DNA of 64,000 bases from a bacterium 1XD8-76. GTDB lineage: Bacteria; Bacillota; Clostridia; Lachnospirales; Lachnospiraceae. The notes under the pieces were generated by a model. The model did no database searches. It had not been told where the DNA came from and saw only the letters and a program-made list of their open reading frames with translations. This document shows, piece after piece, positions 16,827 through 25,913 of this stretch. Position 1 is the first letter of the stretch. The number at the start of each line of letters is the position of its first letter. The stretch spans positions 216,547 to 280,546 of the forward strand of contig RAZE01000002.1 in assembly GCA_003611955.1 (NCBI GenBank), written 5' to 3'. The position numbers and the translations under genes are program-made.

Positions 16827-17450
16827 ATGAGACTGATTGCGAAAAAGCCTTGCAGTTTTGGCGGCAGGCAGTTCTATATTGATGATGAAATACCAGAAAA
16901 TCTTGTGGCAGATCCCAGGCTGCAGGAGAAGATGGGAGTCATTAGTATATTAAAAGACAGCATTGGGGAATCGGGTGGACAGCCTGATTCCCTTTTTACG
17001 CAGGAGCAGGTTGAAAAGATGGTTGCTGAGGCGGTGGAAGAGGCAGTGAATAATACGGTTCTGGAAATGGAACAGAAATGGAAGGAATTACAGGAGACGA
17101 CAGATATTCTGCAGGGGGAAAGCTTTTTGCCTGACGCTACTGTGATTATTCCGGTAAAGGGAGGCTCTGATGGAGATAATGAACAGCAGACCGCAGTTCC
17201 GGCAACCCCGGAGGAAATTCAGCAGGTATTCAGCATTATGCAAATGAATGCCATGGACGGGGTCACAGCGATTGCCGGTGTAAAATCTGAGAATGTCCTG
17301 ATACTTCTCCATGCGACAGATACTCGTAAAACCATCAAGGATGCCGCAAAAAAACAGGCAGATAACATATTCTCCACTTCCGTCGATTCGAACGAATCCA
17401 CAGGCGGTAACGCAACCACAGGCACCAATACGGAGGAGGTTGATACCTGA
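16827..17450 (+). CDS. Phage head-region protein, unknown
   Basis: A 207-residue protein. The first 40 residues (RLIAKKPCSFGGRQFYIDDE) form a small beta domain seen in head-region proteins that follow the capsid gene. The rest is acidic and helical, ending in a Thr/Gly/Asn-rich tail. Its stop overlaps the next start by one base. Confidence 0.6.
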   Translation: MRLIAKKPCSFGGRQFYIDDEIPENLVADPRLQEKMGVISILKDSIGESGGQPDSLFTQEQVEKMVAEAVEEAVNNTVLEMEQKWKELQETTDILQGESFLPDATVIIPVKGGSDGDNEQQTAVPATPEEIQQVFSIMQMNAMDGVTAIAGVKSENVLILLHATDTRKTIKDAAKKQADNIFSTSVDSNESTGGNATTGTNTEEVDT

Positions 17451-17752
17451 TGGCGAAAGGTGAATACACATATGATCCGGCGAATGTCAGAGAATTGGGA
17501 AAGGATCGCATGAGGTTTGAGCTGGGCGATACGATGGTGGAAGGAGGCTCCGATACTACGGCGCTGACAGACGAGGAAATTCAGGTAGCGATTGAGATAT
17601 ATCCTAAATCATGGAAAAGGGCAAAACTCATGCTCTTGGAGAGCCTGTGCCGGCGCTTTGCATATGAGATAGACACAAGAACCGGCCCCCTTACGTTGGC
17701 CATCGGTGGAGCAGTTTGCGTCGAGTGTAAATTGGAACAATGCAAAGTATAA
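17450..17752 (+). pseudogene. Head-tail connector protein, truncated C-terminus
   Basis: A 100-residue protein. Residues 1-80 (YDPANVRELGKDRMRFELGDT, DTTALTDEEIQVAI, KLMLLESLCRRFAYEIDTRT) are those of the connector found after the capsid in this phage family. Homologues, as I recall them, end in a helix (about RxxxWKxLYxxLK). Here that is replaced by GGAVCVECKLEQCKV, which is simply the +1 reading of the downstream tail-tube sequence. This indicates a deletion joining the connector gene to the tube gene. Confidence 0.65.
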
Positions 17753-18071
17753 AGTGTTGGGAGATGCACAGGAGCACGAAACAGCGGATACATTCGCCGT
17801 AAATCTTACGATGTCTCAGATTGTGATAGAAGACGATGCGTTCATTGTAGAGATGGCGGAAGCTATGGAGACTCAGGTCATGCCTATCTGGGACTTCCAG
17901 GGTTCAATTCTTGGCCGGAATGGTTCTGAGGAGCGTGTGACTTATAGGGACTGCATTCCTTCTGGTACGGTGGATCTTCAGAATGTAACTGTCGGGGATG
18001 TCATTAAGAGAAACTGGAATTTCTTTGTGAACAGGAATCCAAAACTTCAGTCCCGGCTCAGTATCGATTAA
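17706..18071 (+). CDS. Tail tube protein (XkdM-like), probably 5'-truncated
   Basis: A 121-residue protein. The C-terminal half fits an XkdM-type tail tube: EERVTYRDCIPSGTVDLQNV ... VIKRNWNFFVN corresponds to the ERVTLYDVNFDS ... VPFTFEDF end of XkdM. XkdM has about 30 more N-terminal residues. The only start here is GTG 17706, inside the connector frame, with no good ribosome site. The first 30 bases of the frame overlap the connector, so the tube appears to have lost its N-terminus in a deletion. Confidence 0.6.
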   Translation: MEQFASSVNWNNAKYKVLGDAQEHETADTFAVNLTMSQIVIEDDAFIVEMAEAMETQVMPIWDFQGSILGRNGSEERVTYRDCIPSGTVDLQNVTVGDVIKRNWNFFVNRNPKLQSRLSID

Positions 18072-18089
18072 TAACTGAAAAATAAGCGT

Positions 18090-18117
18090 GAGGGTGGCCT
18101 AAAGCTGCCCTCTTTTA
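18090..18117 (+). terminator. Hairpin after tail tube gene
   Basis: GAGGGTGGC and GCTGCCCTC pair imperfectly around CTAAA and are followed by TTTTATTAT. It may be a weak terminator that sets tube transcript level above the downstream tail genes. Confidence 0.5.
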
Positions 18118-18145
18118 TTATGTAAAAAAATTGGAGGAAAATCAG

Positions 18146-18715
18146 ATGGCAAAAGATTATGTAAAAGGCGTAAATATCGAGGAAAAGAGCGCTATGGGAG
18201 AAGAAAAAGATGCTCAGGAAGTAAAAGAATATGAATCAAATGAGGAAGAGACGAAAGAGATGATCCGCGCGAATGAGGAGGACTTCATTCAGGGGCTTAT
18301 CGATGCGGCGAATTATGCTTCGGATGAAACGCAGCGCATTGATATCATCCGGGATGGCCGCCTCTTTTTTTCGTTCCATATCCGTCCGCTTGGCTCGGAG
18401 GAATATGAGAAGTGCCGCAAAAAACATACCAAATATGTTCGAAACAAGCAGCTCGGCATGAGGGTGCCGGATGAAACAAACCGGGTCAAATACCAGTCTG
18501 CCGTTATTTATGAGGCGACGATAGAGGAGGATAAAGCCAAACTTTGGGATAACCGCAAAATTTGGGAAGCACTCAACGCGAAAAAGGACCGCATCATGAA
18601 CGGCCTGGATGTGATCGAATATTCGCTGAAAGCAGGCGAAAAAGAAAGGATAATCGAGAAAATCGATGAGATCAGCGGCTACGATAACAACTTGGAGGAG
18701 GTCGCAAAAAACTGA
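18146..18715 (+). CDS. Tail assembly chaperone, short form (XkdN/gpG-like)
   Basis: A 189-residue acidic protein (start ATG 18146 after TTGGAGG). It lies between the tail tube and the tape-measure gene, the position of XkdN or lambda gpG. Motifs: RDGRLFFSFHIRPLGSEEYE, KYVRNKQLGMRVPDETN and KDRIMNGLDVIEYSLKAGE. The stop (18713-18715) directly follows A AAA AAC, a canonical -1 slippery heptamer, so a fraction of ribosomes should extend into the downstream frame. Confidence 0.85.
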   Translation: MAKDYVKGVNIEEKSAMGEEKDAQEVKEYESNEEETKEMIRANEEDFIQGLIDAANYASDETQRIDIIRDGRLFFSFHIRPLGSEEYEKCRKKHTKYVRNKQLGMRVPDETNRVKYQSAVIYEATIEEDKAKLWDNRKIWEALNAKKDRIMNGLDVIEYSLKAGEKERIIEKIDEISGYDNNLEEVAKN

Positions 18716-18778
18716 TAGAAGCCGGGGGAAAAGCCTGTCTGTTGCATCACATTTTTCAGACAGCAGGCATTCCCCCGG
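18706..18778 (+). promoter_or_regulatory. Programmed -1 frameshift signal
   Basis: The slippery heptamer AAAAAAC (18706-18712) is in the required phase (xxA AAA AAC) and is followed directly by the zero-frame stop TGA. After a 9-base spacer, a stem pairs CCGGGGGAA (18722-18730) perfectly with TTCCCCCGG (18770-18778). Inside it is a second helix (18733-18741 with 18757-18768, 3-base bulge). Site, spacing and structure together match known -1 frameshift elements of tail chaperone genes. Confidence 0.85.
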
Positions 18779-18879
18779 ATGAATTTTATGAGAAACCAAA
18801 AGGCGTGCAAGCGTTTATGCTCGCCTCTATGAGGATCATTTTAGAATCACGGACGAAAGGAGGTGGAGAGGATGGCTGA
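18712..18879 (+). CDS. Tail assembly chaperone frameshift extension (gpGT-like)
   Basis: The -1 frame after the slippery site adds 55 residues (LIEAGGKACLLHHIFQTAGI ... FMLASMRIILESRTK) before a TGA that overlaps the start of the tape-measure gene. It has no start codon or ribosome site of its own. The fused product is about 244 residues and corresponds to lambda gpGT, whose extension binds tail tube subunits while gpG coats the tape measure. Confidence 0.82.
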   Translation: MIEAGGKACLLHHIFQTAGIPPDEFYEKPKGVQAFMLASMRIILESRTKGGGEDG

Positions 18880-21800
18880 GGCATTGCGGATCGAGATCCC
18901 GATCGAGACAATAGACAATACGGAACCTGAATTATCAAATGTCACTAAAAAGGTTGGGAAGCTTGGCGCTGAGGCGGATAAAGCTGGACAGAAAGCAAAA
19001 AAGTCATCGGAATATGTTTCCGAATTTGACAGGCGTGCCCAGAAAACGGAAAAAAGTCTGGCGAAGTGGGCGAAGGAAAAGTATGAGGTCCTGTTGGAAG
19101 CAAAGGAACGGATCACGCCGGTTCTCTCCACGATAAGAGGGGGACTGAGAAGTTTTGCGGGAAAAACCTGGAATGTGACCATGAAAGCGATCGATCTGGT
19201 CACTTCGCCTGTAAGAGGGATCCTCAATCTGTTGAAAAATCCTCTCTTTCAAGCAGGGGCGGTTCTCGGGGTCAGTATAGGATTGAAAGATACCATAGAT
19301 ACCTATAAAGACTTTGAGGCCGCTATGTCGCAGGTGAAAGCTATAAGCAACGCTACAGGTTCGGAAATGGTGAAGCTTACGAACAAAGCGAAAGAGATGG
19401 GCGCTACCACAAAATTTACAGCAGAGGAATCCGCGGAGGCGTTCAATTATATGGCAATGGCCGGCTGGAAAACTGGGGATATGCTGGACGGTATTGAGGG
19501 CATACTCAGTCTTGCGGCGGCGTCTGGGGAAGAGCTGGGAGCTACTTCGGATATTGTCACAGATGGTTTGACTGCCTTCAAAATGAATGCATCGGAGGCC
19601 GGTCATTTTTCGGATGTTTTGGCGGCAGCGGCGTCCAATGCCAATACGAATGTGTCTATGATGGGGGAAACATTTAAATATGTCGGTCCTATGGCGGGAT
19701 CGCTTAGCTACTCCATCGAAGACGTTGCTTTGATGACAGGGCTCATGGCGAATTCAGGAATTAAAGCAACCATGTCAGGTACAGCACTGAACTCAATCTT
19801 TACCAGATTGTCCACCAACACCAGTGGCGCGGCGGATGCATTGCATGATCTGGGGATTGAGTTTTTTGCATCTGATGGGAATGCAAGAGATCTTTCTGAT
19901 GTGATGGAAGAACTGAGAAATGCTACTGCAGGTATGACGGCAGAACAGAAATCCAGTCTGGCCAATACGGTAGCCGGAACCGAGGCACAGAAAGGACTTC
20001 TGGCTATTTTGAATGCATCGAAAGAAGATTACAATAAGCTGGCGGATGCCATTAATAATGCAGATGGCGCGTCAGCGCGTATGGCAGATACAATGATCGA
20101 TAATCTGGCAGGCTCCATTACTCTGTTACAGAGTGCCGCGGATGGGGTAAAGATATCTCTGGGCGAACGTCTGGAACCATATGCCAGAAAGTTTGTTGAT
20201 TGGCTGACTGCTCAGATGCCGGCTATCGAGCAGGGCCTGAATGATTTTATAGACTGGGCAGATATAAAAATCGGCCGGATACAGGAAAAATTTGATGCGA
20301 TATCTGACACAAAAGAATGGCAGGAAGCAGATTTTTGGGGAAAAGTCAAAATTGCATGGGATGAATTCATCGCAGAACCGTTCGCTGAATGGTGGAATAG
20401 CACCGGTAAAGCAAGGTTTTCGGAATATGCAAAAGACATCGGTGCCGGAATCGGCACAGGACTTAAAACCGGCGTGATGATGCTCCTGGGGATCGATATC
20501 GGTGAAACGTTGGATGAAGGAGCGAGTATAGGAAAGTCTTTTGCACAAGGATTTTCAGAAGGGTTTGATTTTGACATGATCTCAGAAAAGCTGATGCAGG
20601 GATTTGGCAATATGCTTTCCAGCGCCGGTAAGCTGCTCCCGGGAGGGGAATCAGCAGGGTTTTCTTCTGTTGTGTCTGCGCTTGTGCTTGGCAGAATGGC
20701 TTCCCCGTTATTTAAAGCAGGGAAGGGGGCATTTGGTGTTGGAAAGGGATTATTTGGAACTAACGCTGCCACGGGAACATCTTTAGCAGGCTCTCTTATT
20801 GGATCAACCGGGAATGCTGTGGTGAGCGGAAGCGGTCTTCTTGGCGGGCTGGCTAATGTTGGGTATGCGGTTAATGGAGGAGCTGCCACGTCTGGCTTGT
20901 CGGGAGGCGGTGCGGCACTTGCCGGCGGTGGTGCAATAGCAGGTGGGGTGGCCGCCGGTGCAACGCTGATCAGCAGTGTGCTGGATGCATATAAGGCAGT
21001 GAAATCCGATGATTCAGCTGAAAGAGCGGCATATGGAGAATCGGCGGGATGGAAAGCAGGCGGGGTAGCAGCCGGAGCGGCTGCAGGCGCAGCAATCGGC
21101 AGTATAATCCCGGGGCTCGGGACGGCAGTCGGGGCGTTGGTCGGCGCCGGTGTCGGCGGGATATCCGGATGGATCAAAGGAAATAAGGTAAAAGATGAAT
21201 ACTATGACAATGTGGCAGAGATGCAAATAGAGGCGGAGAAGGCACAGAAGATCTTTGAGGCTACCGGGTTGTCAATAGAAGGGATCACTTTTAAAAACCG
21301 GGAACTGATGCGGGCCATGAAGGATACGGAAGTCTCTGCGGGGGAGTTTGCGCTGATGCTTCGGGAAGAGGTCGCAAATTCAGCGAAAAATGCATTTGGA
21401 GATATCTCCCTGTCTCTGACGGAAGTCAAGAAGCTGGCAGGTGAGATTGTCTTTGGAGATATGGCAGATGGATTGGAAGAATACTCAAAAGCAGCATCGG
21501 AGACAGAGGCGACACTTGGGAAACTGCAGTCATCCATAAGTAACCTGAAAAAAGAAAACTGGAAGATTGGACTGAAAGTCGGTACAGAATTATCTGATAC
21601 AGATCAGGATGATTACAGAAATGCGATCAGCAGTCTCCTGGCCAGTGGAAGTGAGTATATCAATGCGGGACATTATGAGGCGACAGCATCACTGAAACTG
21701 CTTGCCGGTGACGATGCCAATACATACGGGATAGATAGTTACTATAAAGATCTTACTGCTCAGATGGAGGAACTGGGCGCAAAACTGACAGATAAAGCGA

Positions 21801-23125
21801 ACATCGCTCTGACAGACGGAGTGATCACACTGGATGAGGCGGCCGAGATTGAGAACCTGCAGAATCAGATCACCAGGATAACAGATAAGCTTGCGGACGC
21901 AGAGAGTAAAGCGGATTGGCAGGCCATGAAAATCAAATACGGCGGTGCTTCGATGGATATCGACAGTTTCCGGGTGATGCAGGAAGAATTGAAGGCGTAT
22001 GCGGCATCTGCATCAGAGCAGGCAGATGGCGCGCTGAATAGTGTCCTTAAAAATCTGAACATACAGTTGTCAGATGGCGCGATCACACAGGAAGAATTCG
22101 ACGAGGCGTCTGCCAGAGCCGGGGAGGAATACCATGCGCGGATAAAGGAAGTGGCGCTGGATGTTGAATCTTTCCAGCTGGAATCTGTTGCGGAAGCCTA
22201 TAAAGAACAGCTGGATGGGATTTTGCCGGAGCTGGAAGGCACAACGGCCGAGAAGATGGGAAAGGTGATGGAGAATGCCCTTTTGGTCAAGCCGAATGTG
22301 GAATCCTGGACGGCGGATGATATAAAAGAGTGGTTCGGTTTGGAGGGACTTGATGTCGGAGAGATAGGTGCCATATCCGAATTGTTGAAAGCAACGGCGG
22401 AGACAATACCGACGGGGACCTTCAGCGAAGCAGGATCAGGATGTGGTGCGGCGCTTACAGACGGTGCTATAGAGAGTATTCTTGCAGAAACGCCCTCCTT
22501 AAGATCAGCGATCGAGGAAGCTTTGAACGGTGCATCTGCTGATCCGTTTGAGGTGGAAGCAGCGGTTAAATTAAGTGCGGACTATAGTTTGGTGACAGGG
22601 CGGGCAGCCGATTTTATGATGGAAAATGATGTGGATAAAACTAAAAAAGCATCTGGTCTCGGCATCACCGGTCTTGCATCAAAATTAATCAGCAGACATG
22701 CGGGTGGCGGATATGTAAGCGGAGGCCCCCAGCTGTCCTGGCTGGCAGAGGAGGGGTACGGCGAATTTGTCATTCCTACGAATCCGAGCAGGCGGACGAG
22801 GGCTTTGGATCTGTATGAGCAGGCGGGCGCAGCGTTAGGGGTATCTGCTCATGCAGATGGTGGTTATGTCGGTGGAGGAACCGAAAGCAGTTATGATGCA
22901 GCGCCGTATGGATCTGCCGGAAATGGTGGAGATAATGGTGGAACGATACAGGTGAGTGTACAGATGTCTCCTGAGTTTGTCATACAGGCAGGCGGAGGGC
23001 AGGATGAGGAAAAAATCATGACTGTTATCCGGAGACATATGGAAGAGATGGCGGATGAACTGGGCGGAGAGATAGCTGGAAAACTGAAAGAGGTATTTTC
23101 CAATATGCCGTTAAAGGAGGCGTAG
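18872..23125 (+). CDS. Tail tape measure protein (XkdO-like)
   Basis: A 1417-residue tail-length ruler. A coiled-coil N-terminus (to about residue 130) is followed by a TP901-family core (DFEAAMSQVKAISNATGSEM, EESAEAFNYMAMAGWKTGDM, MANSGIKATMSGTALNSIFT). Gly/Ala-rich membrane-like segments lie about residues 620-770 (GGGAALAGGGAIAGGVAAGA), followed by helical repeats. The C-terminus has two HAGGGYVSGG / HADGGYVGGG motifs, common at tape-measure ends. ATG 18872 follows AAAGGAGG. Length predicts a tail of roughly 200 nm if expressed. Confidence 0.92.
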   Translation: MAEALRIEIPIETIDNTEPELSNVTKKVGKLGAEADKAGQKAKKSSEYVSEFDRRAQKTEKSLAKWAKEKYEVLLEAKERITPVLSTIRGGLRSFAGKTWNVTMKAIDLVTSPVRGILNLLKNPLFQAGAVLGVSIGLKDTIDTYKDFEAAMSQVKAISNATGSEMVKLTNKAKEMGATTKFTAEESAEAFNYMAMAGWKTGDMLDGIEGILSLAAASGEELGATSDIVTDGLTAFKMNASEAGHFSDVLAAAASNANTNVSMMGETFKYVGPMAGSLSYSIEDVALMTGLMANSGIKATMSGTALNSIFTRLSTNTSGAADALHDLGIEFFASDGNARDLSDVMEELRNATAGMTAEQKSSLANTVAGTEAQKGLLAILNASKEDYNKLADAINNADGASARMADTMIDNLAGSITLLQSAADGVKISLGERLEPYARKFVDWLTAQMPAIEQGLNDFIDWADIKIGRIQEKFDAISDTKEWQEADFWGKVKIAWDEFIAEPFAEWWNSTGKARFSEYAKDIGAGIGTGLKTGVMMLLGIDIGETLDEGASIGKSFAQGFSEGFDFDMISEKLMQGFGNMLSSAGKLLPGGESAGFSSVVSALVLGRMASPLFKAGKGAFGVGKGLFGTNAATGTSLAGSLIGSTGNAVVSGSGLLGGLANVGYAVNGGAATSGLSGGGAALAGGGAIAGGVAAGATLISSVLDAYKAVKSDDSAERAAYGESAGWKAGGVAAGAAAGAAIGSIIPGLGTAVGALVGAGVGGISGWIKGNKVKDEYYDNVAEMQIEAEKAQKIFEATGLSIEGITFKNRELMRAMKDTEVSAGEFALMLREEVANSAKNAFGDISLSLTEVKKLAGEIVFGDMADGLEEYSKAASETEATLGKLQSSISNLKKENWKIGLKVGTELSDTDQDDYRNAISSLLASGSEYINAGHYEATASLKLLAGDDANTYGIDSYYKDLTAQMEELGAKLTDKANIALTDGVITLDEAAEIENLQNQITRITDKLADAESKADWQAMKIKYGGASMDIDSFRVMQEELKAYAASASEQADGALNSVLKNLNIQLSDGAITQEEFDEASARAGEEYHARIKEVALDVESFQLESVAEAYKEQLDGILPELEGTTAEKMGKVMENALLVKPNVESWTADDIKEWFGLEGLDVGEIGAISELLKATAETIPTGTFSEAGSGCGAALTDGAIESILAETPSLRSAIEEALNGASADPFEVEAAVKLSADYSLVTGRAADFMMENDVDKTKKASGLGITGLASKLISRHAGGGYVSGGPQLSWLAEEGYGEFVIPTNPSRRTRALDLYEQAGAALGVSAHADGGYVGGGTESSYDAAPYGSAGNGGDNGGTIQVSVQMSPEFVIQAGGGQDEEKIMTVIRRHMEEMADELGGEIAGKLKEVFSNMPLKEA

Positions 23126-23128
23126 ATA

Positions 23129-23815
23129 ATGGATATAAGGTTGATTCCGGTGGGGAATGGGTCAAAATTCACGTTTCCGTCCCTGCCGGAGAGTATACAG
23201 GGAAAGTATGGGGCGAAATACCAGAGCTTCGATATCATATCGCAGGGGACTGTCAAAATACCAAAGGGAATGGATGTGGCAGAATTCACCTGGAACGGCG
23301 TCTTTTTTGGGGAATCCAAAAAGAATGAAGCGATCGTGAAAAGCTGGCGGGAACCGAATGAATGCGTTAAGATCCTGACCGATTTTATGGCGGGAGAAAC
23401 CATTCTGAATCTGATCGTAACGGAAACATGGATCAATGTGGATGTTACGATCTCCTCTTTCCAGCCGAAACCAATAGGAGCATATGGCAACATCGAATAC
23501 GCCATTGCCTTTGTTGAAAAAAAGCCACTGAGGATCTACACGACGAATGAGATGAATATTGCACAGTTTGTCAAAAAGACAAAGCCGCGGAATGATTTTG
23601 GAGCGGAAGCAAACAGTTCGGGTGGTGCGTATACGGTGAAGAGCGGCGATACCTTACAAGGGATCGCCAAACAGATAGGTGGATTCGATAAATGGACGCA
23701 GATCTACGAAGCCAATGCAGCCACGATAGAAGCAGAGGCAAAAAAGCGCGGGAAATCGAGCTCTGATCATGGCCATTGGATATGGCCAGGAATGACCCTG
23801 ACACTGCCTGGATAG
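23129..23815 (+). CDS. LysM baseplate/tail protein (XkdP-like)
   Basis: A 228-residue protein. The N-terminal half is a tail-associated beta domain. Residues about 170-228 are a LysM motif (YTVKSGDTLQGIAKQIGG ... WIWPGMTLTLP). This layout is that of XkdP, which follows the tape measure in PBSX-like tails and contributes to the baseplate hub. It starts 3 bases after the tape-measure stop. Confidence 0.88.
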   Translation: MDIRLIPVGNGSKFTFPSLPESIQGKYGAKYQSFDIISQGTVKIPKGMDVAEFTWNGVFFGESKKNEAIVKSWREPNECVKILTDFMAGETILNLIVTETWINVDVTISSFQPKPIGAYGNIEYAIAFVEKKPLRIYTTNEMNIAQFVKKTKPRNDFGAEANSSGGAYTVKSGDTLQGIAKQIGGFDKWTQIYEANAATIEAEAKKRGKSSSDHGHWIWPGMTLTLPG

Positions 23816-23824
23816 GAGGGAACC

Positions 23825-25051
23825 ATGATTGATCTGTCCAAAATTAAGTATCGTGTTGTGGTGATGGACGAAAACGGCAATCAGTACAATATTAAGGATT
23901 ACATACAGAATTTGGGCTGGGAGGAGAATGAAAAGGAACTCTCTATGCGTTCTTCTTTTACCGCCAGAAATGACAATACCTCAAAAGGATATCTCATGAA
24001 TATCATCAAGCCTGGGTGTCTGATAGGCATTTTTGCGTCGGATGGATCTTCGGTTGATGAAGAAGTGGCGAGAGGGTATGTGGAAACATGGAACCCAGTG
24101 GAAAGAAATGGAGGAAATGATCTGAAGTGTACCTGCTATGACGAACTCTATAAGTTACAGAAGAGTCAGGACAACAGGTATTTTCCTTCTGGAACCGGAA
24201 CGAAGGCAGCCCTGCAGAGCATTATGGACGATTGGGAAATCCCACAGGGAGAATATGCAGGTCCTAATGCTTCGCATGGTAAAACGGTATGCAACAACAA
24301 ATATCTGTCAGATATTATGTTGGAGCTGCTGGATGACGCGGCGAAAAAAGGCGAAAAAAAGTGTATGATAAGGGCATCCAAAGGATATACGAGCATTATC
24401 CCGTGGGGAGGCAATACCGATGTGTATGTATTCCAGGTGGACAACACGCAGTCGGTTAGCCAGACGATAAGCCTGGAAAACCTTATTACCAGAGTAAAAG
24501 TGGTTGGAAAGGCGAACGATAAGGGGAGCAGCAGTATAGATGCAACTTTGAATGGCCAGACAGCATATGGCATACGCCAGAGGATATATACCAGAGGATC
24601 TGATGAAAGTTTGAGTGATGCAAATTCAGCGGCACAGGAGATCATCAATGGAGAAGGAAAAATTGAGAAAAAAATGGTAGTACAGGGGCCGGATGTTCCT
24701 TTTGTGAGGAAAGGTGATCTGGTCTATATCATGAGTGGCTTTGTGGCGGATTATTACTATGTAAAAAGTGTCCAGCACAATGCAGATATGTACAGCATGA
24801 CGATGGATCTGGAATATGCAGAACAGCCGTCAAACGAGCAGAAAGGGTACAAAGTGGGTGATATTGTAAATTTCCACGGCGGAACCCATTATGTCAGCAG
24901 TTACGCGGACTCAAAAGGATATAATGCGAGAGCCGGCAAAGCAAAGATCACGATCAAGGATGGAAGAGGTAAATCCCATCCATGGCATCTTATCCATACA
25001 GACAGCGAAAGTAATGTATATGGATGGGTAGACGATGGAACATTCGATTGA
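23825..25051 (+). CDS. Baseplate hub protein (XkdQ-like)
   Basis: A 408-residue protein in the XkdQ position. Its fold markers are those of a gpD/gp27-like hub protein: N-terminal YRVVVMDENGNQYNIKDYIQ, EVARGYVETWNP and KCTCYDELYKLQKSQDNRYF, then LENLITRVKVVGKAND with VRKGDLVYIMSG. The last 80 residues look like a small SH3-type module (GYKVGDIVNFHGGTHYVSSY), perhaps wall-directed. Confidence 0.85.
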   Translation: MIDLSKIKYRVVVMDENGNQYNIKDYIQNLGWEENEKELSMRSSFTARNDNTSKGYLMNIIKPGCLIGIFASDGSSVDEEVARGYVETWNPVERNGGNDLKCTCYDELYKLQKSQDNRYFPSGTGTKAALQSIMDDWEIPQGEYAGPNASHGKTVCNNKYLSDIMLELLDDAAKKGEKKCMIRASKGYTSIIPWGGNTDVYVFQVDNTQSVSQTISLENLITRVKVVGKANDKGSSSIDATLNGQTAYGIRQRIYTRGSDESLSDANSAAQEIINGEGKIEKKMVVQGPDVPFVRKGDLVYIMSGFVADYYYVKSVQHNADMYSMTMDLEYAEQPSNEQKGYKVGDIVNFHGGTHYVSSYADSKGYNARAGKAKITIKDGRGKSHPWHLIHTDSESNVYGWVDDGTFD

Positions 25052-25064
25052 AAGGTAATGGAGA

Positions 25065-25451
25065 ATGAAAGGAAATAATGGAAATCCAGGTATAAATCAA
25101 TTGGCGGGTGTTTTGAGCCAGAGGATGAAGAGCGAAAATGAGTCTCCGCTGGTGTTGGATTTTGGAGAAATACAGGCAAATGGGAGCCTTGTGACGAATA
25201 CTTTTCCCAAACCGATACCAAAAGGAGAATATTCGATCTGCAGGCAGCTTACTCTTGGTGCAGCGGGAGAAGAATTTGCGGAAACAAAACAGGATGGCAG
25301 TCATGCGCATCCGGAGATAGAAGAGGGGGGAGAGCATTCCCACATGGTTGTTCTCCCGGAGAAGATGAGGAGCGTAGGCGTCGGTGATCGTGTACTTGTG
25401 GCATGGGTGCAGAATGAGGCGGTAGTTGTGGATATTATTGAAAGATCGTAG
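25065..25451 (+). CDS. Baseplate protein (DUF2577, XkdR-like)
   Basis: A 128-residue protein matching DUF2577: LVLDFGEIQANGSLVTNTFP, IPKGEYSICRQLTLG, and a C-terminal VGDRVLVAWVQNEAVVVDII beta barrel. Between them is a His-rich stretch (DGSHAHPEIEEGGEHSH) that may bind metal. Position and length fit XkdR. Confidence 0.82.
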   Translation: MKGNNGNPGINQLAGVLSQRMKSENESPLVLDFGEIQANGSLVTNTFPKPIPKGEYSICRQLTLGAAGEEFAETKQDGSHAHPEIEEGGEHSHMVVLPEKMRSVGVGDRVLVAWVQNEAVVVDIIERS

Positions 25452-25465
25452 GGAGGTAAGGAAGG

Positions 25466-25900
25466 ATGTCCGAAGCATTATTTCCGGTGGTGGATATACC
25501 GGAGTTTATTCCGGAAAACTCCGGATATGATACAGAATACCGGAGGAGTGTCCGGTGGGATCCTGTAGAAGGAGATTTTGTCCGGGATGGCGCGAACCGG
25601 ATGGTGGAATGTGACGGCAGGGAAGCTTTTGCGATATGGTGTTTTAAGATTGCCCAGACAGAGAGATATCGCTGCCTTGCTTACCCGGATTCCATAGGCA
25701 CTGAAATGGAACGTGCCATGGATAATGATGACGAAAAAACGATCGAGTCCATGGTGCAAAGAACGATAACAGAAGCGCTTAAAGTCAATCCCAGAACAGA
25801 AGATGTCTGGGATTTTACATTTTCGTGGGACGGGGATAATATGCATTTCCGGTTTCGGGTGAAAGGAATTGGTTTAGATGAGATCACAGTGACAATTTAA
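25466..25900 (+). CDS. Baseplate wedge protein (DUF2634, XkdS/gp25-like)
   Basis: A 144-residue protein of the DUF2634 group: VRWDPVEGDFVRDG, REAFAIWCFKIAQTERYRCL and a C-terminal FRFRVKGIGLDEITVTI. It is equivalent to T4 gp25, which joins the baseplate to the tube and sheath. It lies between XkdR- and XkdT-like genes as in PBSX. Confidence 0.85.
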   Translation: MSEALFPVVDIPEFIPENSGYDTEYRRSVRWDPVEGDFVRDGANRMVECDGREAFAIWCFKIAQTERYRCLAYPDSIGTEMERAMDNDDEKTIESMVQRTITEALKVNPRTEDVWDFTFSWDGDNMHFRFRVKGIGLDEITVTI

Positions 25901-25913
25901 GGAGGTGGGAATC

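Noticed and set aside
20212..21177. Long Pro/Ala/Ser-rich frame on the minus strand
   Set aside because: Antisense of the Gly/Ala-rich part of the tape-measure gene; composition explains the lack of stops.
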